From Mycolicibacterium sp. MU0053 (lineage in GTDB: Bacteria > Actinomycetota > Actinomycetes > Mycobacteriales > Mycobacteriaceae), in assembly GCF_963378095.1 (NCBI RefSeq), contig NZ_OY726397.1:3596001-3660000 (forward strand): 64,000 nt of DNA, written 5' to 3'. Positions 36,573 to 45,669 of this stretch are shown one piece after another. Each line of letters opens with the position of its first letter. The first letter of the stretch is position 1. The position numbers were made by a program, and so were the translations under genes. Below the pieces are notes generated by a model. The model worked only from the letters and a program-made list of their open reading frames with translations. It had not been told where the DNA came from and did no database searches.

Positions 36573-37781
36573 ATGACGACAACCGAAGCGCCGGTCAAGC
36601 ACGCCTACGAGCGCATCCCGTATCTGGTTGCCTATCAGAACACTTCGGCTGTACGCGACGTCTACGGCGGGGTTGCCGAATTGGTGGTACTGGAGAGCTA
36701 CCTGCTCAAGCCGAAGGACAAGCCGTCGGATACCGTCCTGATCTTCATGCATCCGATCGGCGGCGGCGCCTACCTGCCGATGATCAACGGGCTGGCCCGC
36801 GCCGGCCACCATGTCATCTACTGCAACAGCCGATTCCGCGGCACCGACTCCGCGCTGCTGATGGAGAAGGTGGTCGAGGATCTCGGCGAGTGCATCAAGG
36901 ACGCCAAGAACCGCCTGGGTTACGCCAAGGTGGTGCTGGCCGGCTGGAGCGGTGGCGGCTCGCTGTCGGTGTTCTATCAGCAGCAGGCCCAGCACCCCAC
37001 GGTGACCGCCAGTCCGTCCGGCGACGGCCCCGACCTGACCAAGCTCGGCTTGATCCCGGCCGACGGCATCATGCTGCTGGCGGCGCACGTCAGCCGGCAC
37101 GGCACCATGACCGAATGGCTGGACGCCTCGATCCTCGACGAGTCCGACCCCACCAAGCGCTATCCCGAACTGGACCTCTACAACCCCGAGAATCCGAATC
37201 AGCCGCCGTACTCGCCGGAGTTCCTGGAGCGCTACCGGGCGGCCCAGATCGCCAGAAACCGGCGAATCACGAAGTGGGTCAAGGAGAAGCTCGCGGAGCT
37301 CAAAGCGAGCGGCGGTCCCGCCGCGGACACCGCCGAGTTCGCCTTCGTCGTGCACGGCACCATGGCCGACCCGCGCTGGCTCGACCCCAGCGTCGATCCC
37401 AACGACCGCAAGCCCGGCACCTGCTATCTGGGCGACCCCCAGGTGGTCAACAACTCGCCCGTCGGGCTCGCCCGGTTCTGCACGCTGCGCAGCTGGCTGT
37501 CCCAGTGGAGCTATGACGACGCCAACGGGGACGCGGTCAAGGCGGGTCCCGACATCGCCATCCCGGCGCTGGTGATCGGAAACCTGGCCGACGATGCGTG
37601 CACCCCGAGCCACACCCGCCGGCTGTTCGAAGCCATCGGGCACCCCGACAAGGAGATGCACGAGATCGCCGGCGCCAACCACTATTACGCCGGCCCCGAT
37701 CAGCGCGACACCCTGCGCGAGGCGGTGGGCATCTGCACCGATTGGCTGCACCGGCACGGCTTCTCGCAGGAACCCTCATGA
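36573..37781 (+). CDS. Alpha/beta hydrolase, likely in aromatic or acyl catabolism
   Basis: A 402-residue alpha/beta hydrolase with nucleophile motif GWSGGGS (Ser at about residue 126), an oxyanion strand LIFMHPIGGGAYLP, a C-terminal Asp region GNLADDACTP and a catalytic His in ANHYYAG. Between core strands lies a cap-like insert of about 140 residues. The start is one base after the dioxygenase stop, and the stop overlaps the CoA-transferase ATG. It may hydrolyse a ring-cleavage product or an ester; the true substrate is unknown. Confidence 0.85.
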   Translation: MTTTEAPVKHAYERIPYLVAYQNTSAVRDVYGGVAELVVLESYLLKPKDKPSDTVLIFMHPIGGGAYLPMINGLARAGHHVIYCNSRFRGTDSALLMEKVVEDLGECIKDAKNRLGYAKVVLAGWSGGGSLSVFYQQQAQHPTVTASPSGDGPDLTKLGLIPADGIMLLAAHVSRHGTMTEWLDASILDESDPTKRYPELDLYNPENPNQPPYSPEFLERYRAAQIARNRRITKWVKEKLAELKASGGPAADTAEFAFVVHGTMADPRWLDPSVDPNDRKPGTCYLGDPQVVNNSPVGLARFCTLRSWLSQWSYDDANGDAVKAGPDIAIPALVIGNLADDACTPSHTRRLFEAIGHPDKEMHEIAGANHYYAGPDQRDTLREAVGICTDWLHRHGFSQEPS

Positions 37782-38983
37782 CGGTGACCGGACCGCTGGG
37801 CGGCATTCGGGTCATCGAGGTCGGCACGCTGATCTCCGGGCCGTTCGCCGGTCGGCTGCTCGGCGACATGGGCGCCGAGGTGGTCAAGATCGAACCGCCC
37901 GGTGCCCCGGACCCGTTGCGCACCTGGGGACAGGCCGAACTCGACGGTGAGCACTTCTTCTGGACGGTGCACGCCCGCAACAAGAAGGCCGTCACGCTGA
38001 ACCTGCGCGCAGCCCGGGGGCGCGAACTGTTCCTGGACCTGGTGGAACGCTCCGACATCATCGTCGAGAACTTCCGGCCCGGCACGCTGGAGAAGTGGAA
38101 CCTGGGTTATGACGTGCTGTCCGAACGCAATCCGGGCATCATCCTGGTGCGGATCTCCGGCTACGGCCAAACCGGCCCGGAGGCGCACAAGGCCGGCTAC
38201 GCCTCGGTCGCCGAGGCCGCCAGCGGTTTGCGGCACATGAACGGCTTCCCGGGTGGTCCGCCGCCCCGGCTGGCGCTGTCGCTGGGCGACAGCCTGGCCG
38301 GCATGTTCGCCGCCCAGGGCGCGCTGGCCGCGCTGTATCGCCGGACCGTCACCGGGACCGGCCAGGTCGTCGACGCCGCGTTGACCGAATCCTGCTTGGC
38401 CATCCAGGAATCCACCATCCCGGACTACGACGTCGGCGGCGTGGTGCGCGGCCCGTCGGGCACCCGGCTCGAGGGCATCGCACCGTCGAACATCTACCGC
38501 AGTTCCGACGGCAGCTGGGTGGTGATCGCCGCGAACCAGGACACCGTGTTCCGCCGGCTCTGCGACGCGATGGGCCAGCCGGAACTGGCCACCGACGACC
38601 GGTTCGTCAATCACGTTGCGCGCGGACGCAATCAAGATGAACTCGACAAGATCATCGGCGAATGGGCCGGCCTCCGGACGCCCACCGACATCATCGACAC
38701 GTTGTCGAAGGCCGGGGTGATCTCCGGGCCCATCAACACCGTCGCCGAGGTCGTCGCCGATCCGCAACTCAACGCGCGCGGCATGATCGCCGACCACTTT
38801 GACGAACGGATCGGCCGCAACGTCAAGGGGCCGGGCGTGGTCCCGGTGCTCTCCGAGTCCCCGGGCACCATCCGCTCCGCGGGGTCGGCCCGACCCGGAC
38901 AGCACAACGACGAGATCTACCGCGGTCTGCTCGGTCGCAGCGCCGAGGAACTCGAGCAGTTGCGGGACGAAGGAGTGCTATGA
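37778..38983 (+). CDS. Class III (CaiB/BaiF) CoA-transferase
   Basis: A 401-residue formyl-CoA transferase-family protein. The N-terminal GGIRVIEVGTLISGPFAGRL, then LLGDMGAEVVKIEPPG, and the mid-protein SLGDSLAGMFAAQGALAAL are family signatures; an Asp in SLGDSLAG is likely the one that carries the acyl anhydride. VISGPINTVAEVVADPQ in the C-terminal part is also conserved. It would transfer CoA from a donor thioester to a carboxylic acid made by the preceding steps. ATG 37778 overlaps the hydrolase stop, and its stop overlaps the lyase ATG. Confidence 0.9.
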   Translation: MTVTGPLGGIRVIEVGTLISGPFAGRLLGDMGAEVVKIEPPGAPDPLRTWGQAELDGEHFFWTVHARNKKAVTLNLRAARGRELFLDLVERSDIIVENFRPGTLEKWNLGYDVLSERNPGIILVRISGYGQTGPEAHKAGYASVAEAASGLRHMNGFPGGPPPRLALSLGDSLAGMFAAQGALAALYRRTVTGTGQVVDAALTESCLAIQESTIPDYDVGGVVRGPSGTRLEGIAPSNIYRSSDGSWVVIAANQDTVFRRLCDAMGQPELATDDRFVNHVARGRNQDELDKIIGEWAGLRTPTDIIDTLSKAGVISGPINTVAEVVADPQLNARGMIADHFDERIGRNVKGPGVVPVLSESPGTIRSAGSARPGQHNDEIYRGLLGRSAEELEQLRDEGVL

Positions 38984-39885
38984 GCAAGTTGCCCGCCCAC
39001 GTCACCATCCGCGAGGTCTGCCTGCGCGACGGTCTGCAGATCGAAGAACCGATCTCGTTGGCGGCCAAGATCGAACTGCTGGAGGCGGTCGTGGCCACCG
39101 GCGTTCGCGAGGTCGAGGCGACCGCGTTCGTCTCGCCCTCGAAGGTTCCCGCGTTGGCCGATGCCGAACAGTTCGCGACCGAGCTGAAACGCTTTGACGG
39201 CGTGGAATTCTCCGCCCTGGTCGCCAGCCCCAACGGCGCCCGCCGGGCGCTGGCCGCCGGCCTCAACTCCATCGAGTACGTGGTGTCGGCGGCGGATTCG
39301 CACAGCCGCGCCAACGTGGGACGCGGCACCGCGGAAGCCACCGCCGCGATTGCCGAGGTGCTCGAGATCGCCCGCGACGGCGGCGCGACCCTGGAGGTCA
39401 TCGTCGCGACCGCGTGGGACTGCCCGTTCGACGGGCCGACACCGCCGCAGCGGGTCCTCGACATCGTGACCGCGGCCTGCCGGGTCGGTGTCGACCGCAT
39501 CGCGATCGCCGACACCATCGGCACCGCCACCCCCCGGCGGGTCGGCGCACTGCTGGCAGGGGTGCAGCCGATCGTCGGCGACACCCCGCTGGGCGCACAC
39601 TTCCACAACACCCGCGGCGCGGGGCTGGCCAGCGCGTATGCGGCCGTGCAAGCCGGCGTCACCCGCCTCGACGCCGCGATCGGCGGTCTCGGCGGGTGCC
39701 CGTTCGCGCCCGGGGCCAGCGGCAACATCGCCACCGAGGACCTGGTCTACCTGCTGCGCGACAGCGACATCGAGACCGGGGTCGACCTCACCAAGGCCAT
39801 CGAGGCCGCCGCGGTGGCGCAACGGGTCATCGGCCACGAACTGCCCAGCTCGCTGCTGCGGGCCGGGGACCGGATCCTGTCCTGA
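38980..39885 (+). CDS. HMG-CoA lyase-family enzyme
   Basis: A 301-residue TIM-barrel lyase of the 3-hydroxy-3-methylglutaryl-CoA lyase/DRE-TIM family. EVCLRDGLQ (Arg16-Asp17) is the DRE-like motif, HFHNTRGAGLASAY holds the metal-binding His residues, and GGLGGCPFAPGASGN holds the active-site Cys loop, with TEDLVYLL after. These are the HMG-CoA lyase signatures. It would split a 3-hydroxyacyl-CoA into acetyl-CoA and a ketone or ketoacid. It is coupled to the CoA-transferase, so its substrate is probably made by that enzyme. Confidence 0.9.
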   Translation: MSKLPAHVTIREVCLRDGLQIEEPISLAAKIELLEAVVATGVREVEATAFVSPSKVPALADAEQFATELKRFDGVEFSALVASPNGARRALAAGLNSIEYVVSAADSHSRANVGRGTAEATAAIAEVLEIARDGGATLEVIVATAWDCPFDGPTPPQRVLDIVTAACRVGVDRIAIADTIGTATPRRVGALLAGVQPIVGDTPLGAHFHNTRGAGLASAYAAVQAGVTRLDAAIGGLGGCPFAPGASGNIATEDLVYLLRDSDIETGVDLTKAIEAAAVAQRVIGHELPSSLLRAGDRILS

Positions 39886-40502
39886 TGACACCTCGCACGC
39901 TGTCGAGCAAGGGGCAGCAGACCCGGGCCGCGATCGAGCAGGCGGCCCGGAAGCTGTTCGCCGAACGCGGCTTTCATGGCACCACGTTGGCCGACATCAC
40001 CTCAGCGGCGGGCAAGTCCGCGGCGGTGTTCTACCGCTACTTCGACGACAAGGAGGATCTGCTCGCGGCGCTGGCCCAAGGCTTCCTCCAGGACATCCTG
40101 GCACCGTCCGGCTCCGAGCTGCGGCTGCCCGAATCCCCCGAGGACCAGGACTTCTTCACCGTCGCGGTGACCGGATACTGGAACATGTTCAAGCAGAACA
40201 TCGGGATCATGGTGGCCGTGGACCAGCTCGGGGCCGGTCAGCCCCGCTTCGCCCAGGTACAGAACGAATTTCGGCGCTTCGGGATGGACATCGTGCGCGC
40301 GTCCATCCGCGCCGCCCGCGCCCAGGGCTATGCCGCCGACCTCGACCCCGACCACGTGGCGCTCGCGATCGCGTTGATGTTCGAACAGTTCACCACCGTC
40401 TACCTGCGGCCCGACGCGGCCGCACTGGGTGTGCGCTGCACCGACGAGGATGCGGTGCGCACCCTGGCGACCATCTGGCAGAAGACGCTGTACGGTCGCT
40501 AG
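39885..40502 (+). CDS. TetR-family regulator, second in catabolic cluster
   Basis: A 205-residue TetR protein with HTH FAERGFHGTTLADITSAAGK and SAAVFYRYFDDKEDLL. The C-terminal part has GYWNMFKQNIGIMVAVDQLG and ALAIALMFEQFTTVYLRP, as in acyl-CoA-sensing KstR2/FadR-like regulators. Its ATG shares the A of the lyase stop TGA, so it is cotranscribed with the enzymes. It precedes an acyl-CoA dehydrogenase gene by 27 bases. The longer frame from 39414 overlaps the lyase and is spurious. Confidence 0.88.
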   Translation: MTPRTLSSKGQQTRAAIEQAARKLFAERGFHGTTLADITSAAGKSAAVFYRYFDDKEDLLAALAQGFLQDILAPSGSELRLPESPEDQDFFTVAVTGYWNMFKQNIGIMVAVDQLGAGQPRFAQVQNEFRRFGMDIVRASIRAARAQGYAADLDPDHVALAIALMFEQFTTVYLRPDAAALGVRCTDEDAVRTLATIWQKTLYGR

Positions 40503-40529
40503 CCATAGCTCAAACCGAGGAGTTCAGTC

Positions 40530-41768
40530 GTGGATTTCACTCTGCCGGATCACCTGCCCGGTCTGCTCGCCGAGATGGATGCCTTCATCGAAGCCGAGAT
40601 CAAGCCGCTGGAACGCGAGAACATGCAGTACTTCGACCGGCGCCGGGAGTTCGCCCGCACCGATCTCGGCAACGGCGGCATTCCCAACCGTGAGTGGGAG
40701 GACCTGCTCGACGAGATGCGCCGCCGCGCCGACAAGGCGGGCTGGCTGCGCTACGGCCTGCCGTCGGAGTTCGGCGGTCGCGACGGCAGCAACGTGGACA
40801 TGGCCGTGATCCGGGAACACCTGGCGCACAAGGGCCTCGGGCTGCACAACGACCTGCAGGACGAGTCGTCGATCGTCGGCAACTTCCCGCAGGTGATCAT
40901 GATGTCGCGGTTCGGCACCGAGCAGCAGAAGAAGGACTGGTGCCAGGCGCTGATCACCGGCGAGAAGTCGATGGCCTTCGGTCTGAGCGAGCCGAACCAC
41001 GGCAGCGACGCCACCTGGCTGGAGACCCGCGCGGTCCGCGACGGCGACAGCTGGGTGATCAACGGCACCAAGCGCTGGAACACCGGGGTGCACCGGGCCA
41101 CCCACGACCTGATTTTCGCCCGGACCTCCGGGGAGGCCGGGCAGGCCACCGGCATCACCGCGTTCCTGGTGCCCTGCGACGCCGAGGGCTTCAACGTGCC
41201 CTACTACTGGTGGACCTTCAACATGCCCAGCGACCACGCCGAGGTCGAACTCAACGACGTCCGCATCCCCCTCGACGCGGTGCTCGGCGAGGTCGATCAC
41301 GGGCTCGAGGTGGGGCAGACGTTCCTGCACGAGAACCGTATTCGGCAGGCCGCCAGCAGCCTGGGCGCCGCGCAGTACTGCATCGACCGGGCCGCCGCCT
41401 ATGCCGGGGAACGAATCGTGTTCGGCAAGCCGCTGTCGGTGAACCAGGCCGTGCAGTGGCCACTGGCGGAGTTGCAGACCGAGGCGCAGATGGTGCGACT
41501 GCTGGTGTACTACGCCGCCTGGCAGCTGGATCGGGAGAACCACATGGAGGTCTCCGACAAGGTCTCGATGGCGAACTATCGCGCCAACCGGCTGGTGTGT
41601 GAGGCCGCAGACCGCGCCATGCAGATCCACGGCGGCCTCGGGTACAGCCGGCACGAGCCGTTCGAGCACATCTATCGACACCACCGTCGCTACCGAATCA
41701 CCGAGGGCGCCGAGGAGATTCAGATCCGGCGGGTCGCGCAGCGCATGCTCAAGTTCGGACGTAAATGA
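40530..41768 (+). CDS. Acyl-CoA dehydrogenase coupled to an APH-type kinase
   Basis: A 412-residue acyl-CoA dehydrogenase. MAFGLSEPNHGSDATWLETR is the FAD strand. HGGLGYSRHEPFEHIYRHHR comes near the end, with the catalytic Glu in RITEGAEEIQIRRV. The N terminus has an unusual GNGGIPNREWEDLLDEMRRR. It resembles the C-terminal dehydrogenase half of ACAD10/ACAD11. GTG 40530 is preceded by GAGGAG. Its stop overlaps the start of the kinase-like gene, so a functional complex is likely. Substrate unknown; ACAD11 acts on 4-hydroxyacyl-CoA after phosphorylation. Confidence 0.9.
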   Translation: MDFTLPDHLPGLLAEMDAFIEAEIKPLERENMQYFDRRREFARTDLGNGGIPNREWEDLLDEMRRRADKAGWLRYGLPSEFGGRDGSNVDMAVIREHLAHKGLGLHNDLQDESSIVGNFPQVIMMSRFGTEQQKKDWCQALITGEKSMAFGLSEPNHGSDATWLETRAVRDGDSWVINGTKRWNTGVHRATHDLIFARTSGEAGQATGITAFLVPCDAEGFNVPYYWWTFNMPSDHAEVELNDVRIPLDAVLGEVDHGLEVGQTFLHENRIRQAASSLGAAQYCIDRAAAYAGERIVFGKPLSVNQAVQWPLAELQTEAQMVRLLVYYAAWQLDRENHMEVSDKVSMANYRANRLVCEAADRAMQIHGGLGYSRHEPFEHIYRHHRRYRITEGAEEIQIRRVAQRMLKFGRK

Positions 41769-42706
41769 GCCTGGCCCCGGCGCTCGGCGCCATCCTCGAC
41801 GCCGAGATCGACGACCTGACCCGGCTCACCGGCGGGGCGAGCCGCGCCACCTGGTCTTTCACCGCCCGCACCGGATCCGGGGCCCGGTCGCTGATCCTGC
41901 GCACCGGTCCGCCCGATGAAGTGCACGCGAGCATGGAACTGGAGGCTCGCGTGCAGGCGCTGGCCGCCGGGCGGGGCGCGCCGGTGCCGGAGATCATCAC
42001 CGCGTCGAACTCCGTTGAGCCACTGGGCAACCCGTACCTGATCTGCACCGCCATCGGTGGCGAGACGATCGTCCGCCGGATCTACCGCGGCCTCGACGAC
42101 GCCGGCCGCGCGAGCCTGCTGCGGCAATGCGCGGACGCGCTGGCCAAGATCCATCGGATCGACCCGGCCGAAGCGGGCCTCACCGCCGGCGACCCGGTCG
42201 CACAGATCCGCGCGGAACTGGACGGCACCGGCGACACCACGGCCACCTTCGAGTACGCGTTTCGTTGGCTGGATCGCCATCGCCCGGCCGCGAGCACAGC
42301 GGTGCTGGTGCACGGCGACTTCCGGATGGGAAACCTGATCGTCGCCGGGTCGGAGCTGGCCGCGGTGCTCGACTGGGAGCTGGTGCACGCGGGCGACCCG
42401 GCCGACGATCTGGCCTGGTTCTGCATCCGGGCCTGGCGGTTCGGTGCGCCGAAGGAGCTGGCCGCCGGCGGGCTGGGCAGCATCGAGGACCTCCTGACCG
42501 CCTACGAGGCGGCCGGCGGGGCCCGGATCGACCGGGCCGTATTCCGTTGGTGGCTGGTGCTGGCCACGTTGCGCTGGGGGGTGATCTGCCGGTTCCAGGC
42601 GCAGCGTCACCTCTCCGGCCAGACCCCGTCGGTCGAGCTGGCGACGATCGGTCGCCGGGTCTGCGAGACGGAATGGGACCTGCTCAACCTGATGGAGACG
42701 CCATGA
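41765..42706 (+). CDS. Aminoglycoside phosphotransferase-fold (ACAD10/11-like) kinase
   Basis: A 313-residue APH/choline-kinase-fold protein. The catalytic loop is VHGDFRMGNL (His-x-Asp...Asn) and the metal-binding motif is LDWELVHAGDP. The N-lobe holds TGGASRATWSFTARTGSGA. In animals a related kinase domain is fused in front of the acyl-CoA dehydrogenase of ACAD10 and ACAD11; here the two are separate but overlapping genes. The likely job is phosphorylation of a hydroxyacyl-CoA before dehydrogenation. ATGA overlap with both neighbours. Confidence 0.85.
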   Translation: MSLAPALGAILDAEIDDLTRLTGGASRATWSFTARTGSGARSLILRTGPPDEVHASMELEARVQALAAGRGAPVPEIITASNSVEPLGNPYLICTAIGGETIVRRIYRGLDDAGRASLLRQCADALAKIHRIDPAEAGLTAGDPVAQIRAELDGTGDTTATFEYAFRWLDRHRPAASTAVLVHGDFRMGNLIVAGSELAAVLDWELVHAGDPADDLAWFCIRAWRFGAPKELAAGGLGSIEDLLTAYEAAGGARIDRAVFRWWLVLATLRWGVICRFQAQRHLSGQTPSVELATIGRRVCETEWDLLNLMETP

Positions 42707-43062
42707 ACCTGCACGGCCGGCCCACCGCGGCCGAACTCGTCGGCGCCGTGGCCGATTTCCTCGACGGCGAGGTGCGCGAGGCAACGCGCCCAGATCGCGC
42801 CGGCGGCGACAGCCAGGTGAACTTCCACGCCCGCGTCGCGGCCAACGCGCTGCGGATGGTGGCGCGCGAACTGACCGGGGCCGACGGCGCCGCAGCCGTC
42901 GTCGCCGCTGTGAATCGGCTGGGAGCCGCCGACGAGGCCGAGTTGGCCGCGGCGATCCGCCGCGGTGACCTCGACGACCGCAGCGACGACGTGCTGACCG
43001 GTCTGCGGACGGTGGTACGCCATCGGCTCGCCGCCGCACATCCCGGCTACGAACAGGAGTGA
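42703..43062 (+). CDS. DUF6285-type small protein of acyl-CoA dehydrogenase/kinase loci
   Basis: A 119-residue acidic helical protein: TAAELVGAVADFLDGEVREA near the N terminus, FHARVAANALRMVARELTG in the middle, and a C-terminal DDVLTGLRTVVRHRLAAAHP. I recognise this as the DUF6285 type that often follows APH-like kinase genes in actinobacteria. ATG 42703 overlaps the kinase stop (ATGA). It may be an accessory subunit, but its role is unknown. Confidence 0.72.
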   Translation: MNLHGRPTAAELVGAVADFLDGEVREATRPDRAGGDSQVNFHARVAANALRMVARELTGADGAAAVVAAVNRLGAADEAELAAAIRRGDLDDRSDDVLTGLRTVVRHRLAAAHPGYEQE

Positions 43063-43065
43063 GCG

Positions 43066-43452
43066 ATGCCCGTCACCGACGAACCCGCGATCATCGACGT
43101 GGCCGACACGCTGTTCCGGGCCATCGAACAGACCGACATCGCGATGATCGAAAAACTGTTCAACGACGACATCGCCGTCTGGCACAGCGGTGACGCCGCC
43201 GACAACGACCGCGCCCGCGCGCTGCGGGTGATCAGCTGGTTCATCAACCGCACCGTCGAGCGCCGCTACGAGATCCTCGACCGGCAGGTCTTCGAGGGCG
43301 GTTTCGTCCAGCAGCACATCCTGCACGCGACCGGCACCAATGAGGGGGTAATCGCGCTGCGGGTGTGCATCGTGATCAAACTGGCGGCCAACGGTCTGAT
43401 CAGCCGCATCGACGAGTACTTCGATCCCAAGGACATGGCTGCGCTGATGTAG
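43066..43452 (+). CDS. SnoaL-like/NTF2-fold protein
   Basis: A 128-residue NTF2-fold protein: VADTLFRAIEQTDIAMIEKLF at the start, then NDDIAVWHSGDAADNDRARA, and a closing strand RIDEYFDPKDMAALM. The cone-shaped fold can bind hydrophobic ligands or act as hydratase or cyclase. It is the last gene of the cluster that starts at 35468, three bases after the DUF6285 gene. The likely role is a late step in catabolism; the substrate is unknown. Confidence 0.82.
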   Translation: MPVTDEPAIIDVADTLFRAIEQTDIAMIEKLFNDDIAVWHSGDAADNDRARALRVISWFINRTVERRYEILDRQVFEGGFVQQHILHATGTNEGVIALRVCIVIKLAANGLISRIDEYFDPKDMAALM

Positions 43453-43487
43453 CCCGAGAAGGCGACCGTGGCCGTAGCATCGGCCCC

Positions 43488-43883
43488 ATGTCGGACAGTC
43501 CGGTGCGCGTCCTGGTCTATAGCGACAATCCCCGCACTCGTGAGCAGGTGATGCTCGCGCTGGGCAAGCGGGTCCATCCCGATCTGCCCGAACTCAGCTA
43601 TCTCGAGGTGGCCACCGAGCCGGTGGTCATCCAGCAGATGGACGCCGGCGGCATCGACCTGGCCATCCTGGACGGCGAGGCCACCCCCGCAGGCGGAATG
43701 GGTATCGCCAAACAACTCAAGGACGAGCTGGACGTGTGCCCGCCGATTCTGGTGCTGACGGGGCGTCGAGACGACGCCTGGCTGGCGAATTGGTCGCGCG
43801 CGGAGGCCGCTGTGACACAGCCGATCGACCCCATTGAGCTGGGTGAAGCCGTGGTGGGTCTGCTGCGCCGAGCGCCGGCCTGA
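43488..43883 (+). CDS. Atypical response-regulator receiver protein (Rv3143-type)
   Basis: A 131-residue single-domain receiver protein upstream of nuoA. The phospho-acceptor Asp is likely in IDLAILDGEATPAGG, and the conserved Thr is in PILVLTGRRDD. The Lys usually found near the end of receiver domains is replaced by Gln in VTQPIDPIEL. The loop before the acceptor is long. It matches M. tuberculosis Rv3143 closely from memory and has no output domain, so it may act by protein contact. No sensor kinase is encoded near it. Confidence 0.86.
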   Translation: MSDSPVRVLVYSDNPRTREQVMLALGKRVHPDLPELSYLEVATEPVVIQQMDAGGIDLAILDGEATPAGGMGIAKQLKDELDVCPPILVLTGRRDDAWLANWSRAEAAVTQPIDPIELGEAVVGLLRRAPA

Positions 43884-44068
43884 CCGCCGGCCGCCATCAC
43901 CGCGAAATTATCTGCGGCCCTTACCGATTCGCGCGGGAGCGCACTTCATGGAGTTGGGCCGCGCCGTTGTTTCGATCCTAGCCAAAACGCGTCGGAGCGA
44001 CGGCCAAGATCGCTAGGCTGTGTGGTAGCTCACATCGACAGCCCGAGCGAGGGAGCGCAGCAGTACTC

Positions 44069-44428
44069 ATGGAGCTCTATACGCCCATCCTGGTTTTGGG
44101 GGCCATCGCGGCCGCCTTCGCGGTGGGTTCGGTCGGGATCGCGCTGGTGATAGGGCCCCGGCGCGACAACCGGGCCAAGGCGATGGCCTATGAGTGCGGT
44201 ATCGAACCCGCACCGCAGGACGCCGGCAGCGGCCGGTTCCCGATCAAGTTCTACCTGACCGCGATGTTGTTCATCATCTTCGACATCGAGATCGTCTTCC
44301 TCTACCCGTGGGCCGTGGCATTCGACCAGTTGGGCACGTTCGCGCTGATCGAGATGGGGTTGTTCATGGCGACGGTGTTCGTGGCGTATGCGTATGTGTG
44401 GCGCCGCGGCGGATTGGACTGGGACTGA
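44069..44428 (+). CDS. nuoA: NADH-quinone oxidoreductase subunit A
   Basis: A 119-residue membrane subunit of complex I with three TM helices. The motif [20 protein letters not shown] lies in the loop after TM1, and [25 protein letters not shown] is the signature TM2 region. It opens the 14-gene nuoA-N operon. Its promoter lies in the 185-base gap after the receiver gene. The chain carries electrons from NADH to menaquinone and pumps protons. Confidence 0.97.
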   Translation: MELYTPILVLGAIAAAFAVGSVGIALVIGPRRDNRAKAMAYECGIEPAPQDAGSGRFPIKFYLTAMLFIIFDIEIVFLYPWAVAFDQLGTFALIEMGLFMATVFVAYAYVWRRGGLDWD

Positions 44429-44430
44429 AC

Positions 44431-44981
<551 letters not shown>

Positions 44982-44985
<4 letters not shown>

Positions 44986-45668
44986 GCAACCGAAACCCGC
45001 ACTACGACCCCGCCGAGCCCGAGGTCATCGACGTGCGCACCGGCATGTTCGGGGCCGAGGGCACCGGCGACACCTCCGGCTACGGGCGACTGATCCGGGA
45101 GGTGGCGCTGCCCGGCAGCAGCCCCCGCCCCTACGGCGGGTACTTCGACGAGGTCGTCGACCGGCTGGCCGAGGTGCTCGGCACCGAGTTCAGGGCCGCC
45201 GTCGAGCGCATCGTCGTCCACCGCGAACAGCTGACTTTGCAGATCCACCGGGAACGCCTGCCGGTGGTGGCCCAGGCCCTACGCGACGACGTCGGCCTGC
45301 GGTTCGAGTTGTGTGCCGGCGTGTCCGGGGTGCATTACCCCGGCGACGAGGGCCGCGAACTGCACGCGATGTATCCGCTGCTGTCCATCACCCACAACCG
45401 GCGCATCCAGCTGGAAGTGACCTGCCCGGACTCCGACCCCCATGTGCCCTCGCTGTATTCGGTGTATCCGACCGTCGACTGGCACGAACGCGAGACCTAC
45501 GACTTCTTCGGGATCATCTTCGACGGACATCCCGCGCTGACCCGCATCGAGATGCCCGACGACTGGGTCGGGCACCCGCAGCGCAAGGACTATCCGCTCG
45601 GCGGTGTGCCGGTGGAATACCACGGCGCGCAGATCCCGCCCCCAGACGAGCGGAGGGCTTACCACTGA
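44982..45668 (+). CDS. nuoC: NADH-quinone oxidoreductase subunit C
   Basis: A 228-residue peripheral subunit of complex I. The N-terminal part ([20 protein letters not shown]) is mycobacterial in type. The core signature is [21 protein letters not shown] then [20 protein letters not shown], and [14 protein letters not shown] ends it. ATG 44982 overlaps the nuoB stop. It is separate from nuoD, which follows after one base. It helps form the quinone arm with NuoB and NuoD. Confidence 0.97.
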
Positions 45669-45669
45669 G

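Noticed and set aside
34616..36598. A 660-residue antisense frame across TetR and the hmgA-like gene
   Set aside because: It mirrors the sense genes, lacks a ribosome site and shows no protein motifs.
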